Shown here piece by piece: positions 35,655 through 44,331 of a DNA stretch of 64,000 nt. The notes below the pieces were generated by a model, which saw nothing but the letters and a program-made list of their open reading frames with translations, was not told the DNA's origin and ran no database searches. The DNA lies in the NCBI RefSeq assembly GCF_016863275.1, contig NZ_BOOO01000037.1:62001-126000 (forward strand). Reading direction: 5' to 3'. Numbering within the stretch: position 1 is the first letter of the stretch; each line of letters begins with the position of its first letter. A program made the translations under genes and the position numbers. Origin of the DNA: Planotetraspora mira. Its GTDB lineage: Bacteria > Actinomycetota > Actinomycetes > Streptosporangiales > Streptosporangiaceae.

Positions 35655-37289
35655 AGCTCTGTCTCTCTTTCGGCTCTGTCGCAGATTCGGTGGTGACGAA
35701 TGGTTCGGCTGCGTCACAGTGAGTCATGCTTGATCTTGACGAGCTTGTGCGCGTGGTCTTTTCGGGGTTGTCGCCGCTGGTGGTGAAGGACGTCGTCGAC
35801 GAGGGCGAGCGGATCCGCGTGCGGGCGCGAACTCCGGACGGGTCGGCCACCTGCTCAGGGTGCGGGGCTGAGACAGCGCGGGTGCACGGCTATCACGACC
35901 GGACCGTCGCCGACGTCCCAATCGACGCCCGCCGGGTACTGGTGGTGGTGCAGGTTCGCCGCCTGGTCTGCCCGACCGGTGGCTGCCGCCAGACCTTCCG
36001 CGAACAGCTGCCCGGCGTGCTCGAGCGTTACCAGCGGCGCACCACCCGTCTGACCTCGAAGATCGGTGCGGTGGTCCCGCGAACTGGCCGGACGAGCTAG
36101 CGTGCGTGCCTTATCCGCTCTGGCTGTTGGCCTGTCCCGGCACACCGCGCTGCGCCTTCTGCTGCGCATGCCGACACCCCAGCCTCGGGTGCCCCGTGTG
36201 CTCGGGGTGGATGACTTCGCGCTACGCCGACGTCACCGCTACGCCACCGTGCTGATCGACGCCCAAACGCGCAACGCATCGACGTCCTGCCCGGCCGCAC
36301 CGCCGATGTCCTGGAGGCCTGGCTACGTGCCCATCCCGGAGTGCAGGTGGTATGCCGGGACGGCTCAGGCGCCTACGCCGAAGCCGTGCGCCGCGCGCTG
36401 CCGGACGCCGTCCAGGTCACCGACCGCTGGCACCTATGGCACAACCTGAGTGAGGCCGTCGGGAAAGAAGTCGCCGGACACAGTGCCTGCTGGGCCAAGG
36501 CCGGACCGCCAATACAGGACGGCAAACGCGCCAAAACCACCCGTGAGCGCTGGCATCAAGTCCACGACCTGCTCGGCAAGGGCGTCGGACTGCTGGAATG
36601 CGCCCGCCGGCTGAACGTGTCCCTCAACACCGTCAAGCGCTACGCCCACGTGGGCGAACCCGAACGCCTGCAACGCGCCCCGCAATACCGGCCCACCCTC
36701 GTCGACCCCTACCGCGACCACCTCAGGCGCCGCCGATCCGACGACCCCGCCGTCCCCATCCTGCATCTGTTCAACGAGATCAAAGCCCTCGACTACCAGG
36801 GCAGCTTCAACCTCCTCTACCGCTACATCACCCAAGCCCGGGTCGAAGCCGACCGCCTGCCCATCTCACCCCGCCGCCTCGCCCGGCTTCTCCTCACCCG
36901 GCCCGACAACCTCAAAGACGAGCACCGCCGCTTGCTGGACGACCTCACCACCGCCTGCCCACAGATGATCGACCTGGCCGAACTCGTCCGCGCCTTCGCC
37001 AACCTGCTACGGCCACACGAGGACAACGCCGACCGTCTTGATGCGTGAATCACCACCTCCCGGACCTGCGATCTGCCTCACCTGCACGCCTTCACCCACG
37101 GCCTCGACCACGACCGCGACGCCGTCCACGCGGCCGTCACCTTGCCCTTCCACAACGGCGGCACCGAAGGCGTCAACACGAAAACCAAGCGCATCATGCG
37201 CCAGATGCACGGCCGGGCCAGCTTCGCGTTGCTCCGCCACCGCATTCTCCTGGCCTAACCCTCCGTCACCACCGAAAGAGAGACAGAGC
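35655..37289 (+). mobile_element. ISL3-family element, 1635 bp, inactive
   Basis: The ends are the inverted repeats GCTCTGTCTCTCTTTCGG (35655-35672) and CCGAAAGAGAGACAGAGC (37272-37289). One transposase is spread over several frames. The last 41 bp, including the right repeat, recur at 7389-7429. No target duplication was seen. Confidence 0.85.
35726..37258 (+). pseudogene. ISL3-family transposase with several frameshifts
   Basis: The N-terminal zinc-finger part is CSGCGAETARVHGYHDRTVADVPID...RLVCPTGGCRQTFREQLPG. Then, in other frames, [26 protein letters not shown] (first Asp), VQVVCRDGSGAYAEAVRRALPDAVQVTDRWHLWHNL (second Asp) and, at the end, HNGGTEGVNTKTKRIMRQMHGRASFALLRHRILLA (Glu). Breaks lie near 36075, 36270 and 37040. 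A second partial copy at 37792 lacks the one-base deletion found near 36270, which confirms that one as a mutation. Confidence 0.85.
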
Positions 37290-37294
37290 CGTTC

Positions 37295-37508
37295 TTCTTA
37301 CAGTCCCGTTCCTGGCCGGCTGGTTCATCCAGAACATCGAGCCGGGCATCCCGGGCCGTCTTGTCGCCGTCCGGGTCCGCGAGACGGAGCGCAGCTGGGC
37401 TCGCTTCGACGTGGAGGAGCGATGACCGCCGGCATCAGCTCAGAGATGCGCAAGGACAGCGAAACCAGCGTGCACGTCCTGGCGTTCGCAGAAAACTTTG
37501 GGCGCTGA
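37295..37508 (+). pseudogene. Unrecognised gene fragment next to ISL3 end
   Basis: A frame reads VPFLAGWFIQNIEPGIPGRL and VRVRETERSWARFDVEER before a stop that overlaps an ATG (ATGA); the next frame gives only MTAGISSEMRKDSETSVHVL and ends after 28 codons. The overlap looks like a real operon junction, but both genes are too short to identify. Confidence 0.35.
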
Positions 37509-37791
37509 CCGCCCACCCCTTTGCTCAGCCGCCTGTTTCCCCCACCCTCGGAAGCGAGGCGAAGTCCATGACGAACGCCGTCTACAGTCCGGCACCCGGC
37601 CAGAGTGCGGCCGTACCAGCGCAGCCCGGCCCTTCGGCTCCGGGACGTCTTGGCCAAGCTGCACGTGCTCCCCGCTACCGGCGGTGATTCGAGCGGACGT
37701 GCGGCTTGCCGCAGCCCCGCTACTCGCTGCGGACTGAGTGACGGGCAACCCTGCGGGGCCGGTGTCCTGGAAGGCCACCCGGGCGCGCCTT

Positions 37792-37932
37792 CGCCCACGC
37801 CTCGGGTGCCCCGTGTGCTGGGGGTTGATGACTTCGCTCTGCGCCGGCGTCACCGCTACGCCACCGTGCTGATCGACGCTCAGGCGCGCGAGCGTATCGA
37901 CGTTTTGCCTGGCCGTACCGCCGATGTCCTGG
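37792..37932 (+). pseudogene. ISL3 transposase internal fragment
   Basis: The frame reads [44 protein letters not shown]. It is a diverged copy of about 36180-36315 in the neighbouring ISL3 element, and it lacks both ends of the element. Confidence 0.8.
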
Positions 37933-37979
37933 ACCACGGAGCCCGAGACGGGACTTCCTCCCCGCGGCCCGAAAGTATG

Positions 37980-38500
37980 GCTGTGTGAGCAGGTGATCGC
38001 AGCCGAGGCGACCGATCACCTGCTGGAGCTGGGGCACCGCACGGTCCATCACGTGCCCACTCTCAACTCCTCACGGCCGGGAAGCCGCTCGGAAGGTTGG
38101 CGGCAGGCGCTGATCCGGGCGCGCCCCCATCCCGCCCAAGCGCCCGCCGGGATGGAGCGCGGAAGCCGGTTACCGGGCAGGTCGGCCTGCGCGAGATCCG
38201 GAGGTCACCGCGATCTTCTGCGGCAACGACGATCTGGCACTCGGCGTCCACCGCGCCCTCCGCGAGGCCGGCCGATCGGTGCCCAGTGATGTGAGCATCG
38301 TCGGGTTCGACGACTCACCGTCCGCGGCGTTCTGGAATCCCCCGTTGACCACGGTCCGGATGGATTTCGTCGCATTGGGGCGGGCCTGCTACGCCGCCGC
38401 GCGCGCGCAGATCTGGGACGAGGAGATGCCCGTCCCCGACCTGCCGAGCCCGAGGCTCATCGTGAGGCAGTCGACCGGGCCACTCCCCACATCGACGTGA
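37980..38500 (+). pseudogene. LacI-family regulator, C-terminal part with frameshift
   Basis: Pieces of a LacI effector domain are visible: EATDHLLELGHRTVHHV, SRSEGWRQALIRA, then in another frame VTAIFCGNDDLALGVHRALREAGRSVPSD and VSIVGFDDSPSAAFWNPPLTTVRMDF, ending LIVRQST. The DNA-binding N-terminus is absent. It lies directly next to the fucose operon and may be its former sugar-responsive regulator. Confidence 0.75.
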
Positions 38501-38569
38501 GCAGCGACTTTCCCGGCTCCGAAAGTGACCTTCTCAACCGGGGACTGATGGCGCGCCGAGCATCACGGC

Positions 38570-39457
38570 TCACTGGTGCCGTAACGAGTCTTCCGCTCCT
38601 GACTCCGTTCGCAGCTGGTACACGCGTGCCGCGGTTCCGTGGAAGACGGCGTCACGTTCGGTCGCTGACAACCCCGCGGTGATGAGAAGAGTCTCCGCGG
38701 CATCGGCCCAGTCGGTGTAAGCACCGGCGAGGAGGCAGACCGGCCAGTCGGAGCCGAACATGATCCGCTCGGACCCGAAGGCGTCAAGGACGACGTCGGC
38801 GTAGGGACTCAGCCCCGACACGTTCCACCCGTCCCACTCCGCTTCCGTGATCATCCCGGAGAGCTTGCAGGTCACATTCGGCAGATCGGCCAGCTCACGG
38901 ATCCAGCCTGCCCAGGGCTCCAGCTCGCCCGTGGCGATGGGCGGCTTGGAGAGGTGGTCCAGCACGAAGCTCAACTCGGGCAGCGCACGGACCGTCTCGA
39001 TGGCGGCGGGCAACTGGTGGGGCAACGTCAGCAGGTCGTAGGTCAGCCCGGCCGCCGCGACGTTCCGTAGCCCTCGGCGGACGTCGTCGCGGGACAACCA
39101 GCGCGGGTCGGGTTCACCTTGGACCAGGTGCCGGACGCCGCGCAGCAGCCCACCTCCCGGTGACGACGCCAGCGCGTCGAGTTCGTCCGGGAGATCGGAC
39201 GCGGTCAGGTCGGCCCATCCGACCACGCCGGCGACGACCTCGGACGCGGCGGCCAGCGCGAGGAACTCCCTGGTCTCCTGGGCGTCGGCCGACACCTGAA
39301 CCAGCACAGATCGGGTGACTTCGGCCTGCGCCGAGACCCGCGCGTAGTCGGTCAGGGTGAAGTTCCGGCGGATGGGCGCCATCTCGGCGGCGTCGAGCCA
39401 GGGTTGCTCCCGCCGCGCGAGATCCCATATGTGGTGATGGGCGTCGATGCGTGTCAT
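38570..39457 (-). CDS. L-fucono-1,5-lactonase-like amidohydrolase (COG3618)
   Basis: A 295-residue metal-dependent hydrolase of the amidohydrolase superfamily, COG3618. The N-terminal motif is DAHHHIWD; other features are LVQVSADAQETREFL, RGVRHLVQGEPD, LSFVLDHLSKPPI with the conserved His, and MFGSDWPVC with the catalytic Asp. Family members hydrolyse L-fucono-, L-rhamnono- or galactono-lactones. Neighbouring fuconate enzymes make L-fucono-1,5-lactone the likely substrate. Its ATG overlaps the larC stop (ATGA). It is the last gene of the operon that starts with the FAH-type hydrolase. Confidence 0.82.
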   Translation of the reverse strand: MTRIDAHHHIWDLARREQPWLDAAEMAPIRRNFTLTDYARVSAQAEVTRSVLVQVSADAQETREFLALAAASEVVAGVVGWADLTASDLPDELDALASSPGGGLLRGVRHLVQGEPDPRWLSRDDVRRGLRNVAAAGLTYDLLTLPHQLPAAIETVRALPELSFVLDHLSKPPIATGELEPWAGWIRELADLPNVTCKLSGMITEAEWDGWNVSGLSPYADVVLDAFGSERIMFGSDWPVCLLAGAYTDWADAAETLLITAGLSATERDAVFHGTAARVYQLRTESGAEDSLRHQ

Positions 39458-40572
39458 TGGGCGTCGAGGGCCTCTCGTGCGAGCTGTCGCAGGGGTATTC
39501 CGGTGGCGTCCGCCAGCTTGACCAGGTCGTCGTGTTCGGCCTTGGCGCCCCAGGGGCCGCGTTTCACACGCACCTCACCGCCGTGGATCGTCACCGTGTC
39601 GGTGCTCCGGGGCAGCGCCACCTTGTCGACGAGGCTGCGCCGGAGGCCGAGGCTGCCGGTCTCGCGGAGAACCAGTTCCTGCAGGCTGTCCGCCAAGTCC
39701 TGTGCGACGAGGACGTGCAGGACGTTCGCGGGGCGGCCCTTCTTCATCGTCGCGGGCGTCGACCACGCGTCGGCGGCGCCGGCGGCCAGGGCTCGTTCGA
39801 TGACATAGGCCAGCGTCTCGCCGGTCACGTCGTCGACGTTGGTGGACAAGACGACCTGCGTGCTCGCGCCGCCGCCGGGCTCCCCCAGCACGGCCACCAC
39901 CACGTTGGGCCGGTCGGGCAGAATCCGGGTGCCCGTGCCGTAGCCGGAGCCGCGGATCGTCATCGGAGGCGGTGACTCGTAGCAGGTGCCTGCGGCTTTG
40001 AGCAGGGCGGCACCGGTCGGGGTGACCGTCTCCCCCACGATGGCATCGCCGCGCACACGGGCTCCGTGGAGCAGGGCGAGCGTCGCGGGGGCCGGAACGG
40101 GCAGCACCCCGTGGCGGGTCATGACCGTGCCGCTCCCCAGGGGAAGCGGCGCGCAGTGAACCTCGGTGACACCCAGAGCACGCAGCGCCGCGCCACAGCC
40201 GACGATGTCGATCAGCGTGTCGTGACCGCCCAGCTCATGAAGGTGCACATCGGTTACGGGCACGCCGTGCAGGGCGCCTTCCGCCTCGGCTATGGCGGCG
40301 AGCGCCGCGTCCGCGACGGGCAGACCGGCCTTCGCGGCCATCTCGCGCAACACCGAGGCGGGGCGCTCGGTGGCGTCGTCGTCGACCTGGATCAGGACGC
40401 GAGTGGCCATCAGCGGTCCGCTGCGCACCCGCTCGGCGTCGAGGCTCCAGCCGGTCAGGCCCGTCGCGGCGACCGCCTGCCGTACGGCCTCGATCGGGGC
40501 GCCCGCGTCGAGCAGCGCCGCCAGCAACATGTCCCCGGCCAGGCCGGTGAAGGGGTTCAGATAGAGAATCAT
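39454..40572 (-). CDS. larC: LarC, nickel insertase for the pincer cofactor
   Basis: A 372-residue LarC homologue that inserts nickel into the pyridinium dithiocarboxylate mononucleotide, using CTP. Typical features are the N-terminus MILYLNPFTGLAGDMLLAALLDAG, the histidine segment VTDVHLHELGGHDTLIDIVG, LPLGSGTVMTRHGVLPVPAPATL and LSTNVDDVTGETLAYVIERAL, with TPATMKKGRPANVLHVL. In Lactiplantibacillus plantarum the gene is split by a programmed frameshift; here it is one continuous frame. Start and stop overlap its neighbours (ATGA at both ends). Confidence 0.93.
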   Translation of the reverse strand: MILYLNPFTGLAGDMLLAALLDAGAPIEAVRQAVAATGLTGWSLDAERVRSGPLMATRVLIQVDDDATERPASVLREMAAKAGLPVADAALAAIAEAEGALHGVPVTDVHLHELGGHDTLIDIVGCGAALRALGVTEVHCAPLPLGSGTVMTRHGVLPVPAPATLALLHGARVRGDAIVGETVTPTGAALLKAAGTCYESPPPMTIRGSGYGTGTRILPDRPNVVVAVLGEPGGGASTQVVLSTNVDDVTGETLAYVIERALAAGAADAWSTPATMKKGRPANVLHVLVAQDLADSLQELVLRETGSLGLRRSLVDKVALPRSTDTVTIHGGEVRVKRGPWGAKAEHDDLVKLADATGIPLRQLAREALDAQ

Positions 40573-41237
40573 GCCGACACCCTGGTCAGACGATATGCCG
40601 CGAGGGCGGCGCCGAATCCGGAGTCGATGTTGACCACGGTGAGCCCGGCGGCGCACGAGGTCAGCATGGCCAGAAGAGCGGTGACGCCCTCTAGCGCAGC
40701 GCCGTACCCGACGGAGGTGGGGACGGCGACCACCGGCGCCTCGACGAGGCCGCCCACCACGCTGGCGAGCGCGCCCTCCATCCCCGCGATGACGATGACG
40801 GTGTCGGCGTCCCGCAGCCTGTCCGTTTCGGCGAGCAGTCGGTGGATACCCGCCACTCCGACATCTCTTATCTCGGTGACCCGCATCCCGAGAGCGGTGG
40901 CCACCGCCGCGGCTTCCGCGGCCACCGGGCCGTCCGAGGTGCCCGCTGTGACGACGGCGACCCGGAAGCCGATGTCGTCCGCCTCACGCCAGGTGAGCAG
41001 GCGGGCCGCCTCGTCGTAACGTCCGCCGGGGACGGCGGCGTGGACCGCGGCCGCCGTGGCCGCCTCCACACGGGTGACCAGAACCGGTCCGGTGTTGCGG
41101 GCGATCAACGTGGTGACGATGGCGGCGATCTCGGCATCCTGCTTGCCCGGTCCGTACACGATCTCCGGCAGGCCCTGGCGGGCCTGTCTGCCGATGTCCA
41201 CACGGGCGAAGCCCAGGTCAGACGTGTGGTGGTCCAC
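40569..41237 (-). CDS. larB: LarB, pyridinium-3,5-biscarboxylic acid mononucleotide synthase
   Basis: A 222-residue LarB, which carboxylates nicotinic acid adenine dinucleotide as the first step of the nickel-pincer cofactor. The C-terminal PurE-like half is clear: FRVAVVTAGTSDGPVAAEAA, DVGVAGIHRLL, DTVIVIAGMEGALASVVGGLVEAPVVAVPTSVGYG and NIDSGFGAA. The N-terminal part LGFARVDIGRQARQGLPEIVYGPGK is also typical. It starts with GTG 1 nt after the larA-like stop and its stop overlaps larC, so the three are translated together. Confidence 0.95.
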   Translation of the reverse strand: MDHHTSDLGFARVDIGRQARQGLPEIVYGPGKQDAEIAAIVTTLIARNTGPVLVTRVEAATAAAVHAAVPGGRYDEAARLLTWREADDIGFRVAVVTAGTSDGPVAAEAAAVATALGMRVTEIRDVGVAGIHRLLAETDRLRDADTVIVIAGMEGALASVVGGLVEAPVVAVPTSVGYGAALEGVTALLAMLTSCAAGLTVVNIDSGFGAALAAYRLTRVSA

Positions 41238-41238
41238 G

Positions 41239-42495
41239 CTAATCCTCTGCGAGATAAGGGATGGTCATCGGGCCCTCCGGAAGCACGCACACTCGACCGG
41301 GCAGGGAGGCGACGGTGGCGGAGATGTCACCGGTCTGCTCCAGGTGGGCCGAGGCCAACTCGGCCCCGGACAGGAACGAGGTGTGCATGATCACTCGGGC
41401 GGCGATCTGGATACGTGCCTGGATCTGGACCTGCCACTGGTCGGGCACGGTCACGGCCCGACTGGAGATCTCCTCGAACAGCGCCCCCGGCGATGCCGCC
41501 GATGTCAGCACGTCACGGTAGGAACCGTGGTCGGGAAAGCCGTCGCGGCATTCGGCGGCACAGATGATGACCCCGCCGGGCTTGACCACTTGTGCTGCCG
41601 CGCTCATGCCCTTCACGGACTGGTAGAGATTCTGGTCCAGCGGGAAACCCGCGTTGGTGGTGATCACCACGTCGAACGGAGCATCGACGGCCCGCATCGC
41701 CGTCTGGCGGGCGGCACTCGTGGCTGCGGCATGCATGGGCAGCAGGTCGCCGCCGAACGCCGCGACGATCTTCTGGTCGCGGTTGAGAACGACGTCGAGG
41801 GCGAAGGTGACGCCCGTGCCGAGGGCGATCGCGCGGACGTCGTCGTGAACGGGATTGCCGGCAGTGACTCCCCAGGTGGCCCTCGGGCTGCCGATGCGTG
41901 CGGCGTCATGGAGCTTCAACACGGTCTCCAACGCCGCCAGACCCGGCGCGACGAGCTTGGGACCGCCGGAGAAACCCGCGAAGAAGTGCGGCTCCACGAA
42001 ACCCGTGGTGATCTTCACGTCGGCCTGGACCCATTCGCTGTTGAGCCACACCGGGACTCCGTCGCCGTGGCGGCCCATCCAAGTCAGGCTGCCCGGGTCG
42101 CGGGCATCGTGATTGACGATCCGCACGCCGTCCACGACCTGATCGCCGAACATCGCACGCAACTCGGCTTCGGTGTTGCCCCTGTGCGTGCCGGTGGCGA
42201 CCAGGATGACGACGTCCTCGAGGTCCACCAGTCCGTCGAGTTCCTCCAGGATCGCGGGGATCATCAGGTGCCGGGGCTGCGGCCGGGTGCCGTCGCAGGC
42301 GGAGATGGCCACGGTCTGCCCGGGCCGTACCCGCTCGCGCAGTGGCGGGCCCGCGACGGGTTGGCGCAGCGCCCGGCGGAGTTCCGCCATCTCGTCCGGT
42401 ACGGCCGGCCGTGCCACGGGGGTGATCACCGTGGTGCGGTCCGCGGGCAACTCCATGGCCAGGCCGGTGCTGCCGTAAGCCAGGTCAACCAGCAT
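41239..42495 (-). CDS. LarA-family nickel-dependent racemase/epimerase
   Basis: A 418-residue LarA homologue, close to the 424 of L. plantarum lactate racemase. All key residues are present with a constant offset of 4: His104 (GTHR), His170 and Lys180 in EPHFFAGFSGGPK, and His196 (LKLHD), equal to His108, His174, Lys184 and His200, which perform proton/hydride transfer, cofactor attachment and nickel binding. CDGTRPQPRH matches Asp72 and Arg75. The superfamily includes lactate and malate racemases and sugar-acid epimerases. In this fucose operon two roles fit: racemising the L-lactate end product, or C2-epimerising a sugar acid such as L-fuconate. The sequence alone does not decide. Confidence 0.88.
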   Translation of the reverse strand: MLVDLAYGSTGLAMELPADRTTVITPVARPAVPDEMAELRRALRQPVAGPPLRERVRPGQTVAISACDGTRPQPRHLMIPAILEELDGLVDLEDVVILVATGTHRGNTEAELRAMFGDQVVDGVRIVNHDARDPGSLTWMGRHGDGVPVWLNSEWVQADVKITTGFVEPHFFAGFSGGPKLVAPGLAALETVLKLHDAARIGSPRATWGVTAGNPVHDDVRAIALGTGVTFALDVVLNRDQKIVAAFGGDLLPMHAAATSAARQTAMRAVDAPFDVVITTNAGFPLDQNLYQSVKGMSAAAQVVKPGGVIICAAECRDGFPDHGSYRDVLTSAASPGALFEEISSRAVTVPDQWQVQIQARIQIAARVIMHTSFLSGAELASAHLEQTGDISATVASLPGRVCVLPEGPMTIPYLAED

Positions 42496-42561
42496 GGATG
42501 ATCGTCTCCCCCGTTCCCGCGTGGTGTGCCGTACCGAGGTCGTGCGGACCGGAACCGATCC

Positions 42562-43317
42562 TCATGACGACACGGGCCGCAGGCGGAGGCCCGCCATGCC
42601 GCCGTCGACGGGCAGTTCGACGCCCACGGTGGAACCCGAGGCGGGGCCGGCCAGGTAGGCGACGGCTGCGGCGACCTCCTCGGCGGTGACGAGCCGGCCG
42701 TGCGGCTGGCGTGCCCGCAATGCGGCCCTTTCTCCGTCCGGGTCCGGGGCGGCGGCGAGAAGCCGCTCGATCCACGGAGTGTCCACCGTGCCGGGGTTCA
42801 CACAGTTGACCCGGATCCCCTCACGGATGTGGTCGGCGGCCATCGCGCGGGTCAGCGCCAGCACGGCGCCTTTGGACGCCGAGTACAGCGCCCGCTGGGG
42901 CAGCCCTGCCGTGGCGGCGATCGAGCAGGTGTTGACGATCGCCGCGGACGGCGAGCGCCGCAGATACGGCAGTGCCGCCCGGGTGACCCGGGCGATGCCG
43001 ACCACGTTGAGGTCGAACACGCGCAACCACTCCGCGTCGGCGTTGTCGGCGACGGTGCCCTGCGCGCCGATGCCCGCGTTGTTGACGACCACGTCGATCC
43101 GCCCGAACCGATCGGCGACTCCGGCGACCGCCGTACGCACGCTGGAGTCATCGGTGACGTCGCAGGCGAACCCGGTGAGCGGGTCCGCCACCTCGGGCCG
43201 CACGTCGAGTACGGCGACCTGCGCGCCACGCCGGGAGAGTTCCCGGGCGGCGGCGAGGCCTATGCCGGACGCGCCGCCGGTGACCACCGCCACCAGGCCG
43301 TCGAAGTCGTCGCTCAT
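42562..43317 (-). CDS. SDR, probable 2-keto-3-deoxy-L-fuconate dehydrogenase
   Basis: A 251-residue classical SDR: VVTGGASGIGLAAARELSRRG, Asp in VLDVRPE (NAD preference), NNAGIGAQG, active-site Ser in VNTCSIAATAG and YSASKGAVLAL. The segments VNCVNPGTVDTPWIERLLAAA and RARQPHGRLVTAEEVAAAVAYL are typical of the SDRs that oxidise 2-keto-3-deoxy-L-fuconate to the 2,4-diketo acid. The ATG overlaps the stop of the upstream FAH-family gene. L-fucose dehydrogenase is a possible alternative, since no other gene here covers that step. Confidence 0.8.
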   Translation of the reverse strand: MSDDFDGLVAVVTGGASGIGLAAARELSRRGAQVAVLDVRPEVADPLTGFACDVTDDSSVRTAVAGVADRFGRIDVVVNNAGIGAQGTVADNADAEWLRVFDLNVVGIARVTRAALPYLRRSPSAAIVNTCSIAATAGLPQRALYSASKGAVLALTRAMAADHIREGIRVNCVNPGTVDTPWIERLLAAAPDPDGERAALRARQPHGRLVTAEEVAAAVAYLAGPASGSTVGVELPVDGGMAGLRLRPVSS

Positions 43318-44162
43318 GCCTGCGCCACCTTCTGCCGCTGGCGGCCGAGGCCGTCGATCTCGATCTCGACGACGTCGCCTGAGCGCAGATAGGCCTCCGG
43401 ACCGCGACCGAGGGCCACTCCGGCCGGGGTTCCGGTGTTCACGATGTCACCGGGCTCCAGCACCATGAACTGGCTGAGGTACCAGATCACATGCTGGACG
43501 TCGAAGATCTGGTTCTTGGTGTCGCCGTTCTGGCGAGGCTCGCCGTTCACCCACAACCGCAGGCCGAGCGCCTGGGGATCGCCGACCTCGTCCGGTGTCA
43601 CCAGCCACGGTCCGAGCGGGTTGAAGGTCTCGCAGGATTTGCCCTTGTCCCACTGGCCGCCGCGCTCGTTCTGGAACTCGCGCTCGGAGACGTCGTTGGC
43701 GATCGCGTAGCCGGCGATCACGCCGGCGGCCTCCGCCGGGCTGTCGAGATAGCGCGCGGTCCTTCCGATGATCACCGCGAGTTCGACCTCGTAGTCGGTC
43801 TTGACGCTGCGCCGCGGCACCAGGACCGTGTCGTCGGGACCGACCAGGGTGTTGGACGCTTTGAGGAACACGACCGGCTCTGCCGGTGATTCGGCACCGG
43901 TCTCCTCAGCGTGGTCGGAGTAGTTCAGCCCGATGCAGACGATCTTTCCGGGCCGGGCCACCGGTGCGCCGACCCGCTCGTACGGCCCGGCCTCGAGCAA
44001 CGTTCCGGCGGCGACGGCAGCCTGGACTCGGGCGACGCCGTCATCGGCGAGGAAGGCGCCGTCGATGTCCGCGGTCAGCGACGATAGGTCCAGCACCCGG
44101 CCGTCCGGCCCGATGACCGCCGGCCGCTCGCCGCCGGACGGCCCCACTCTCAGCAATCTCAT
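43314..44162 (-). CDS. FAH-family hydrolase, probable 2,4-diketo-3-deoxy-L-fuconate hydrolase
   Basis: A 282-residue fumarylacetoacetate hydrolase-family enzyme. The core has KIVCIGLNYSDHAEETG, VVFLKASNTLVGPDD, the metal-binding YEVELAVIIG, GYAIANDVSEREFQNERGGQWDKGKSCETFNPLGPWL, and GDIVNTGTPAGVALG. This is the layout of ureidoglycolate lyase/diketo-deoxyfuconate hydrolases. In the oxidative fucose route it splits 2,4-diketo-3-deoxy-L-fuconate into pyruvate and L-lactate. It is the first gene of the six-gene operon on this strand: FAH, SDR, larA, larB, larC, lactonase. Confidence 0.87.
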   Translation of the reverse strand: MRLLRVGPSGGERPAVIGPDGRVLDLSSLTADIDGAFLADDGVARVQAAVAAGTLLEAGPYERVGAPVARPGKIVCIGLNYSDHAEETGAESPAEPVVFLKASNTLVGPDDTVLVPRRSVKTDYEVELAVIIGRTARYLDSPAEAAGVIAGYAIANDVSEREFQNERGGQWDKGKSCETFNPLGPWLVTPDEVGDPQALGLRLWVNGEPRQNGDTKNQIFDVQHVIWYLSQFMVLEPGDIVNTGTPAGVALGRGPEAYLRSGDVVEIEIDGLGRQRQKVAQA

Positions 44163-44331
44163 CTCGACCCCTTACTCGGGATTCACCCAACCTTTGTGAC
44201 ACCGACGAGCCTGGCATATTTCGCACCCGTGCGTAAAGTGGCCCTTCCACCGTGCGATCGGGTTGACGCCTCCTCGCCATCAGTCTTACCGTCTGCCATA
44301 TTCATCGGGTTAATTTTTGGGAGTTTGGCCG
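44163..44331. promoter_or_regulatory. Divergent promoter region of the two fucose operons
   Basis: A 169-bp gap between the divergent FAH-type and fuconate dehydratase genes. It is AT-richer than its surroundings, for example GCATATTTCGCACC and CATATTCATCGGGTTAATTTTTGG. The related motifs GGCATATTTCGC and TGCCATATTCAT are about 75 bp apart and may be binding sites for the GntR regulator encoded downstream. Not proven. Confidence 0.55.

Noticed and set aside
37568-37687. Short frame [16 protein letters not shown]
   Set aside because: Under 40 codons, weak ribosome site, no family resemblance, in decayed DNA.
41056-42501. 481-codon plus-strand frame opposite larA
   Set aside because: Antisense shadow; the minus strand keeps every LarA catalytic residue.
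42562-43317. Assigning this SDR as L-fucose dehydrogenase
   Set aside because: Its C-terminal motifs fit the 2-keto-3-deoxyfuconate dehydrogenase group better; kept as an alternative only.
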